Source: Aradus depressus (Eukaryota; Arthropoda; Insecta; Hemiptera; Aradidae). From it: a stretch of DNA of 64,000 nt. Below the pieces are notes generated by a model. That model did no database searches. It was not told the origin of the DNA and worked only from the letters and a program-made list of their open reading frames with translations. Position numbers and translations under genes: made by a program. The stretch spans positions 9,111,222 to 9,175,221 of the forward strand of contig OY759222.1 in assembly GCA_963662175.1 (NCBI GenBank), given 5' to 3'. Below, in pieces: positions 56,900 through 64,000 of the stretch. The number at the start of each line of letters is the position of its first letter. Within the stretch, counting starts at the first letter, position 1.

Positions 56900-57980
56900 T
56901 CTGTTGTGATGTATAAAAAAAATACACATATTAAAATGATAAAATTATTAATATTAAAAAAATAATTATATTTATTTTTCTATAAAAAGCAAATTTCTTT
57001 TAAAACAAATGAATAAAAAAAACAAAACACGGCCATCAGCTGTTTTTTAGTGTGTGGAGAGGTGGGTCTAGGCCTGGGTTCAATGGAGACGGTCTGTGTG
57101 TGGAAAGTGGTGTTTATGCTTTAAATGTAATGAACGAAATAGGTTTGAATTGACGGTGGATATATGCCCAGAAATATATAACTTAATTTTAAAGAATGGC
57201 CAAAAATATAAAACAGCAAAAAGATTGAATTAGTGTTAATAATTTAGTTTTTAAGATTTTTCTTTTGATTTTGTTTGTTTCAATGTTTAGTTTTTTTTTA
57301 TTTTGTAATGTAGATGTTTAAAAAAAATAAACCCAAACTATTTGTTCTCGTAAATTCTATTCTATTCAGTTTCCCTGTTGGCCCAGTAAGATTATTTGAA
57401 AACCTTTGAATTAGATTTAATATTATTGAAAAAAAAAATTTTAAATGGCATCTCTTTAGAAATCCAAATGAAAAGTTGGTTAATTGAATTTTTTTTAAAA
57501 TACGTGCACTTTTTCCAAAATTGCACGTTTTGAACTTTTGATATTTTTTTAGAGCCCTTTTCGGAAATTACTGTAGAAATCAAAATTAAATAGAAGACCA
57601 GTTAAACAATTTCTACAGGAAATGTGGTAATTCTACTTAGAAATTTTATTATTTATTCTTATTATTTCTATTATTATTTATATTTTTATTTATTTATCAT
57701 TTATATAAAATTAACACTTAAGCCTCTTTTTTTAATTATCACACTGTGTGATCACAGGTATATTTATTTATTGTTTTTATTTATTTGTTATTTTATTTTC
57801 TTTCTTTAATACATTTTGCAGATTGTGAACTGTGGAAGGGGCGTAAGAAGATGCTGAAATATCTTCGTGAAAGAAGACACAATTTGAAGAATTATAAAAA
57901 ATATTTTTCATAATTTAAAATATAGTTTAGTATTAGTATTATTATTATTATTATTACTATTATTATTTTCAAACTATTTT
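56900..57980. other. unannotated AT-rich stretch
   Basis: Two related stretches share TTTTCG.AAA.TACTGTA.AAATCAAAAT-like wording with 55.0 kb, a minor dispersed repeat. No gene. Confidence 0.45.
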
Positions 57981-57984
57981 TTTT

Positions 57985-58432
57985 AAAAATATAATATATT
58001 TATTACAACATCACTTCTCCCAATTATTTTTTTACTTTATAAAAAATAGCAATTACAGACTTTTTGGGCAGTATTCCCATGATCAGTTTCTATAATTTAT
58101 CTGTTGTTTTGTTAACACTTTTTCTGTCAATCAGTATCTTCCATTTATAGATAATATTTATTGAGTTGACCTCGATATTCAAACACCAAGTCTAAACTTC
58201 AGTTCGTTTGAATATACGAGTAGAGGTCAACTCAATAAATATGTTCTATACAATAAAGATTCTGATTGACAGAAAACATTTTAACATAAAGAACAGATAA
58301 ATTATAGATACTGATGATGGGAGTGCTTCTCGAAACGTTTGTAATCGCTTGATTTTAAAAAGCAAAAAAAAAATAATTGGGAAACTTGATGCTGTACGAA
58401 ATATATTATATATGAATTCAGAATCTCCTCAC
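57985..58432. mobile_element. fold-back element, hammerhead-like family 1
   Basis: ~200-bp arms around a centre near 58205. The right arm carries an intact hammerhead-like core (58311-58346, + strand); the left one is decayed (58045-58090, - strand). Confidence 0.88.
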
Positions 58433-58484
58433 ACAATCTAAAATATATATATTTTTTTTATTTCTATCCGATCTTAGATTCTTA

Positions 58485-58948
58485 CTTGTCCAGTTATACG
58501 ATGTATAGGGGAAGTTATGTAATCGGTCAGAAATTCAATGAGGAGTTTTGAACAGAATTTTATGTTTTCCGACTTCTAGTCTGAATGTCTGTAAACATGA
58601 TATTTCCCGATAGAAAGAATATATCAACATGAAATTTAATATGTGAATCCAGAAACCTCTATTGACGATAACTATTGTTCTTTAGCGAAATCAGGGGGAG
58701 GCTTAACTCAAAAACTTTAATAACTCCTTTTTAAAGAATGCATCGACACACAATTTTATTTGTGAATTCAAAACCCTATAATTATGACACTTATTATTGT
58801 ACAGCGGAATTGGTTAAAGTATCGACATGAAATTTTATATTTATAGTGAAAATCCAATGAGGACGTAAGCTGTAAAATTTCAGCGATATCGGCTGAAGGG
58901 GAGGGGGTTAAATTCAAAAACCGTAATAATTATAGATGTAATGAATTT
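58485..58948 (+). repeat. 145-bp-period dispersed repeat with hairpin head
   Basis: Head CCAGTTATACGATGTATAGG, then about three units. Continues at 59244-59350 after the inserted palindrome. Confidence 0.8.
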
Positions 58949-59243
58949 GGACTTGAAAATAAAATAAAACTGGTTTATTTAATATGTTGTCTAATTTCAC
59001 TAACTATATATACATGGGAGTACTTTCGGTATTTCTACCATCCTCAGCCAAAAGCATAAGAGATAAGACTCTTAAGTCTCTTATCTCTTATGCTTTTGGC
59101 TGAGGATGGTAGAAATACCGAAAGTACTCCCATGTATATATAGTTAGTGAAATTAGACAACATATTAAATAAACCAGTTTTATTTTATTTTCAAGTCCAT
59201 TTGAATTATTTCACAATATCTCTGCAATTATGTCAGTTTTCAT
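58949..59243. mobile_element. near-perfect palindromic element, hammerhead-like family 2, 12-bp target duplication
   Basis: Arms of about 130 bp around 59070 (AGACTCTTAAGTCT). Hammerhead-like cores at 59014-59049 (-) and 59097-59133 (+) with helix II GGTA/TACC closed by GAAA. Flanked by TGTAATGAATTT at 58937-58948 and 59244-59255, inside the 145-bp-period repeat. Confidence 0.93.
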
Positions 59244-59394
59244 TGTAATGAATTTATCGACACAAAATTTAGTATGAGGATTTAGGAGCCCCAATGTAAG
59301 TCAACTGTTGAATATTAGCGCAAACGGTCGACTGTTTTTAGAAAGGAAGCGAAAAACTAATTGATTCACGACGCCTTTTTTTATTTGTCAGGTA

Positions 59395-59780
59395 GTAGGT
59401 TAAGCGATACTCGCGAGCCTGTGCAATGCCAGGTAGTAGGATAAGCGATAATCGCGAGCCTGTGCAATGTCAGATACTCTTTAGAAACCCCTCCATTGAA
59501 CTAAACCTGGGTAAGCAAAATTTAGGACTCCCACTGTAGAGACAGGCTCATGTCCAGTCATATATACGCTCCTCTATTTTGTAGTTTGATTCTTGCTATT
59601 TTAATCGCTTAATTGTAGGTTTATATGTAAGTTTTTGCGATGATTATTTATTTAAATGATTAAGTTAGTTACGCAATTTATGGATTTGTATATTAGATCA
59701 TCCTTGTTATAGCTAATTGTGCTCAAGTGTGACGAAAGAGAGCTCTATTAGTAGGCGATATGACCTCATAGTTACCCCCC
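59395..59780 (+). mobile_element. SINE-A interrupted at 59557-59731, seed of the satellite
   Basis: Body with a 51-bp internal duplication (GCGAGCCTGTGCAATG twice), broken after GGCTCATGTCC by ~175 bp of other sequence, resuming as GTGACGAAAGAGAGCTC and running into the 129-bp array. Confidence 0.8.
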
Positions 59781-61663
59781 TACATTCGCGCCAATGGTAT
59801 CTATTTACTTACTATTGTCGACTATAACTGATGAATCCAGCAGCTCAGGTCCCTTATATATCGAAAGAGAGCTCTGGTAGTAGGCGATATGACCTCATAG
59901 TTATCCCCCTACATTCGCGCCAATGGTATCTAATTACTTACTATTGTCGACTATAACTGATGAATCCAGCAGCTCAGGTCCCTTATCTATCGAAAGAGAG
60001 CTCTGTTAGTAGGCGATGTGACCTCATAGTTATCCCCCTACATTCGCGCCAATGGTATCTAATTACTTACTATTGTCGACTATAACTGATGGATCCAGCA
60101 GCACAGGATTCTTATCTATCGAAAGAGAGCTCTGGTAGTAGGCGATATGACCTCATAGTTACCCCCCTACATTCGCGTCAATGGTATCTAATTACTTACT
60201 ATTGGCGACTATAACTGATGAAACCAGCAGCTCAGGTCCCTTATATATCGAAAGAGAGCTCTGTTAGTAGGCGATATGACCTCATAGTTACCACCCTACA
60301 TTCGCGCCAATGGTATCTAATTACTTACTATTGGCGACTATAACTGATGAATCCAGCAGCTCAGGTCCCTTATCTATCGAAAGAGAGCTCTGGTAGTAGG
60401 CCATATGACCTCATAGTTACCCCCCTACATTCGCGCCAATGGTATCTATTTACTTACTATTGGCGACTATAACTGATGAATCCAGCAGCTCAGGTCCCTT
60501 ATCTATCGAAAGAGAGCTCTGTTAGTAGGCCATATGACCTCATAGTTACCCCCCTACATTCGCGCCAATGGTATCTAATTACTTACTATTGGCGACTATA
60601 ACTGATGAATCCAGCAGCTCAGGTCCCTTATATATCGAAAGAGAGCTCTGTTAGTAGGCGATATGACCTCATAATTACCACCCTACATTCGCGCCAATGG
60701 TATCTAATTACTTACTATTGGCGACTATAACTGATGAATCCAGCAGCTCAGGTCCCTTATCTATCGAAAGAGAGCTCTGGTAGTAGGCCATATGACCTCA
60801 TAGTTACCCCCCTACATTCGCGCCAATGGTATCTATTTACTTACTATTGGCGACTATAACTGATGAATCCAGCAGCTCAGGTCCCTTATCTATCGAAAGA
60901 GAGCTCTGTTAGTAGGCGATGTGACCTCATAGTTACCTCCCTACATTCGCGCCAATGGTATCTAATTACTTACTATTGGCGACTATAACTGATGAATCCA
61001 GCAGCTCAGGTCCCTTATCTATCGAAAGAGAGCTCTGTTAGTAGGCGATGTGACCTCATAGTTACCTCCCTACATTCGCGCCAATGGTATCTAATTACTT
61101 ACTATTGGCGACTATAACTGATGAATCCAGCAGCTCAGGTCCCTTATCTATCGAAAGAGAGCTCTGGTAGTAGGCCATATGACCTCATAGTTACCCGCCT
61201 ACATTCGCGCCAATGGTATCTAATTACTTACTATTGGCGACTATAACTGATGAATCCAGCAGCTCAGGTCCCTTATCTATCGAAAGAGAGCTCTGTTAGT
61301 AGGCGATATGACCTCATCGTTACCCCCCTACATTCGCGCCAATGGTATCTAATTACTTACTATTGGCGACTATAACTGATGAATCCAGCAGCTCAGTTCC
61401 CTTATCTATCGAAAGAGAGCTCTGTTAGTAGGCGATGTGACCTCATAGTTACCTCCCTACATTCGCGCCAATGGTATCTAATTACTTACTATTGGCGACT
61501 ATAACTGATGAATCCAGCAGCTCAGGTCCCTTATCTATCGAAAGAGAGCTCTGTTAGTAGGCGATATGACCTCATAGTTACCCCCCTACATTCGCGCCAA
61601 TGATATATAATTACTTACTATTGGCGACTATAACTGATGAATCCAGCAGCTCAGGTCCCTTAT
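59733..61663 (+). repeat. 129-bp satellite, 15 units, containing a SINE-A 3' segment
   Basis: Period exactly 129 (TACATTCGCG at 59781, 59910, 60039 ... 61587). Each monomer joins ~45 bp of SINE-A 3' body (GAAAGAGAGCTCTG, AGTAGGCGATATGACCTCAT) to ~84 bp of unrelated sequence (ATTCGCGCCAATGGTATCTA, GATGAATCCAGCAGCTCAGG). Units differ at a few sites (GTTAG/GGTAG, CGAT/CCAT, TGTC/TGGC), with blocks of two to four units repeated. Confidence 0.97.
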
Positions 61664-61910
61664 CCTCGGTTTGATGAATAGCTTCTCGCCTCTTCCGTGG
61701 GTTATTATTCATTGAAGATCTAAATTGGTCTGACAGACCATAGCCATGAAACACGCTATCAATCTTACAGTTCACTTTTTTTTTTTTTAATTTGATTTGC
61801 TTTCTTTTCGCTTCCTCTTTGCCAAAGAACAATCTGTAGCCTGTCGGATACGTTGCTTCGTTCACGTCAGTCTGTTCTTGGCCATTATACTTCTGGCGGA
61901 GCCTTCTCAT
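61611..61910 (-). CDS. open frame of 99 codons, unknown, ending in the satellite
   Basis: ATG at 61910. Reads MRRLRQKYNGQEQTDV, NEATYPTGYRLFFGKEEAKR, a poly-Lys from a T run, then FHGYGLSDQFRSS and a tail (KGPELLDSSVIVANSK) encoded by the last satellite unit. The part from 61665 has coding-like composition. No family recognised. It may be an exon piece or a transposon remnant. Confidence 0.25.
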   Translation of the reverse strand: MRRLRQKYNGQEQTDVNEATYPTGYRLFFGKEEAKRKQIKLKKKKVNCKIDSVFHGYGLSDQFRSSMNNNPRKRREAIHQTEDKGPELLDSSVIVANSK

Positions 61911-62191
61911 GAATGGATACTAAACATGACTCAATCCAGTTCATCTCCATCTCTACTGGAGACTACTGGACAATGCATAGCGGATCTATGGACTAGATAA
62001 TTGTTGAAGGTTCATTCTTGTTCACTAAGGCTTCCTCTAAACTATGAAATATTGTTTCTCAATGAGTAGTAATTAGTTTTTTTACCTATGATATGCGAGG
62101 TACTTATAAAGTTGAATCTGTATATATTTATACGAAACAATATTAATCCGAAAAGTATAAGCTTGTCGCTCACAAGCCTATTTATGGATTA

Positions 62192-62519
62192 CAGTAGAGT
62201 CCAGCTAATCTGGACTAGATGGGACCGGACCCAGTCCAAATCACCGAAATTCCGGATTAAAAGGAATTTACTGTAAAATGTACATGATAAATATTTAAAC
62301 ATTTTTTAAAACATATTAGCATAAATATTTAGCGCGCCGTCTTCTTTGTTGGCACTTTTTCATCGTAGCCAACTGAGTAGGTCAAGTCAAACCCTCTCTT
62401 TGAATTATATATATATACTGAATTATATATATATACTTACCTCTCGCTAAATAAAATTTTAATTAGTTTTTTAACCGGATGTCCGGATAATCGGTGTCCG
62501 GATTAGCGGAACTCTACTG
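62192..62519. mobile_element. pogo/Tigger-type MITE
   Basis: TA flanks, TIRs CAGTAGAGTCCAGCTAATC and (inverted) CAGTAGAGTTCCGCTAATC, 328 bp, GTCCGGAT sub-repeats. A (TA)n block duplicated near 62410-62440. Confidence 0.92.
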
Positions 62520-62603
62520 TATTTATTAGACTATAGCGTAATTCGCAGGCGACAAGCTCCTCCTTTTTTAATTAATATTGTTTGGTATACATAAATAAAA
62601 CTT

Positions 62604-62948
62604 TAGAGGGCGCCGGTAGCTCAGTGGTATGCGTGCTTGCCTTCTGAGCTCAGAGTCGTGGGTTCAAAACCCGGCTGAGGCCCTTAGTTTATTTTATCTG
62701 GGAGGTAAAATAAACTTAAGCTCGTCGTCCTTCGGATGGGACGTTAAGCGATGGTTCCGAGCCTCTACGATATCAGGTATTCGTTAAGACTCTTATCCTA
62801 GGTGTATAAAAATTTATGGTAGGCAAAATTTCGGACTCCCACAGTAGAGTCGGGCTCATGTCCACCAGAGTGACGAAAGAGCGCTCTGGTAGTAGGCGAA
62901 ATGACCTCGTAGTTAAAGCCCGGGCATGAGTCATAATAACTAACTATA
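62604..62948 (+). mobile_element. SINE-A full-length reference copy
   Basis: Complete order in + orientation: GGGCGCCGGTAGCTCAGTGG, TTCAAAACCC (B box), GGAGGTAAAATAAACTTAAG, CTTCGGATGGGACGTTAAGC, GTAGAGTCGGGCTCATGTCC, CTCTGGTAGTAGGCG, AAAGCCCGGGCATGAGTCAT, tail AATAACTAACTAT. Confidence 0.95.
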
Positions 62949-64000
62949 TAAAAGTCTATACGTAGCTTATCATATGTAACAAAATTAACTACTTATTAAT
63001 TCCTTTTTAATTCATTCAAATAAATGCTTTTTTAAAAAAGTTTTTATTTATTTTTATTTTTTACTTTCTAGTCTTTACTCATTTTGTTTTATAATATATT
63101 GACCATTATTGTCAACTTTTGTAAATTGTATGTATATCTTACGGTTAGTGTAATGAATGCCGTAAGTGATAATTGCCGGGTACCTATTAATATAATTTAG
63201 GAAGGGACGTTACCCAATCTATCAGATAAGACAATCAACATAGACAACTTCCTTATCTTATATTCCATATGAAAAAAGTTGAAAACTTCGCAAAAATAAG
63301 TTTCAATTTTTTCTGGGAAAAAAAACTTAACTCCAGAAGCATATATTGTCACCAGTGATCATTTTTCCGAATCCTCATCCGTCATAGTACATCTGCACCC
63401 TGTAACAACACTGCATACTCATTTTCAACCTAATTAGATCATTTTTTCTTACACCTATCCGCCATATTGCAGCCGCCATCTTTAATTTTTCACAATTAAC
63501 ACCGGAAACATATATTGTCACTAGAGTTATGTGATGTGATAAATTTCTAAATTTCAAGTCAATCGGTTAATTGGAAAGGGGTTAAAATTGAGTTGCAAGA
63601 TTTGTTGCTGAGAGACAACAAAGCAAATAAAAGCTTGTAAACATCACTATAAATGAAATGAAAAGAAATTTTATTATTCTGGGACCGAGGTCTCCTAAAA
63701 ATGAATACATACAGAGTAAAGAAATCGTCGTAGGATGAAATAAATAAATTAGTGCAACATTGGAGAAAACTAGAAATTAAAAATATATAAATATACAAAA
63801 GATTAACATGAAATAACATAAAATTAACAGCTTAATTATGAAGAAAAAAATAAAAAGAGAATATGTAAAAAAATAAAAAAAATAGTATATAAATAAGAAA
63901 AAAATAAATAGATTAATAAAATCGACAATACTGTGATGGTTGATTATAAAAAAGAGGGGAGGATGCTCAGACAAGGTTTGAAATACAATTAATTTTAGAC
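62949..64000. other. unannotated AT-rich stretch
   Basis: Two similar ~100-bp blocks at about 63325-63435 and 63435-63530 (CATATATTGTCACCAGTGAT / CATATATTGTCACTAGAGTT) suggest a small direct duplication. No gene. Confidence 0.45.

Noticed and set aside
59733..61663. CRISPR-like or rRNA spacer array
   Set aside because: Contiguous 129-bp tandem units without spacers and no rRNA similarity.

Overview
This is an AT-rich, repeat-dense eukaryotic window, almost certainly from an arthropod and most likely an insect. It holds three convincing protein-coding genes with GT-AG introns: an ALG6-type glucosyltransferase (+ strand, one coding exon), casein kinase I alpha (- strand, six coding exons over about 16.7 kb) and an arthropod Nach/pickpocket-like DEG/ENaC sodium channel (- strand, ten exons over about 17 kb). 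Intron phases match at every junction of the two spliced genes. No prokaryotic operon, CRISPR array or stand-alone functional tRNA was found.

Layout: 0-1.3 kb, SINE pieces and unannotated DNA; 1.35-2.8 kb, ALG6; 2.9-13.9 kb, SINEs, non-LTR retrotransposon remnants (Jockey-like and RTE-like reverse transcriptase ends), fold-back elements and AT-rich DNA; 14.0-30.75 kb, CK1 alpha, whose introns hold a deleted mariner, a pogo/Tigger remnant, SINEs, a MITE nested in a SINE, a 43-bp minisatellite and large dispersed repeats; 31-33.8 kb, remnants of a Ty3/gypsy gag and a hAT transposase and a possible orphan last exon; 33.86-50.75 kb, the DEG/ENaC gene, whose introns hold a Penelope-like element, a 178-bp minisatellite, a MITE and more SINEs; 51-64 kb, a hAT element with its 8-bp target duplication, pogo-type MITEs, long fold-backs, a 129-bp satellite and SINEs.

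The most interesting signal is in the repeats. At least five sequence-diverged fold-back families, one of them bracketing a Penelope-like reverse transcriptase/GIY-YIG ORF, carry a hammerhead-ribozyme-like core (CTGANGA, helix II with a short loop, GAAA, then a palindromic helix III). Helix II and helix III change in a compensatory way between families. A dominant tRNA-derived SINE (about 340 bp, at least 24 copies here) has 13-15 bp target duplications and tails resembling insect telomere repeats, and its 3' part is built into the monomer of a 129-bp satellite at 59.7-61.7 kb.

The three host genes have unrelated housekeeping or physiological roles (N-glycan precursor synthesis, kinase signalling, cation channel) and show no functional link beyond proximity. 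Exon boundaries were read by eye from splice motifs, reading phase and family conservation. The exact 5' ends of ALG6 and of the channel remain uncertain.
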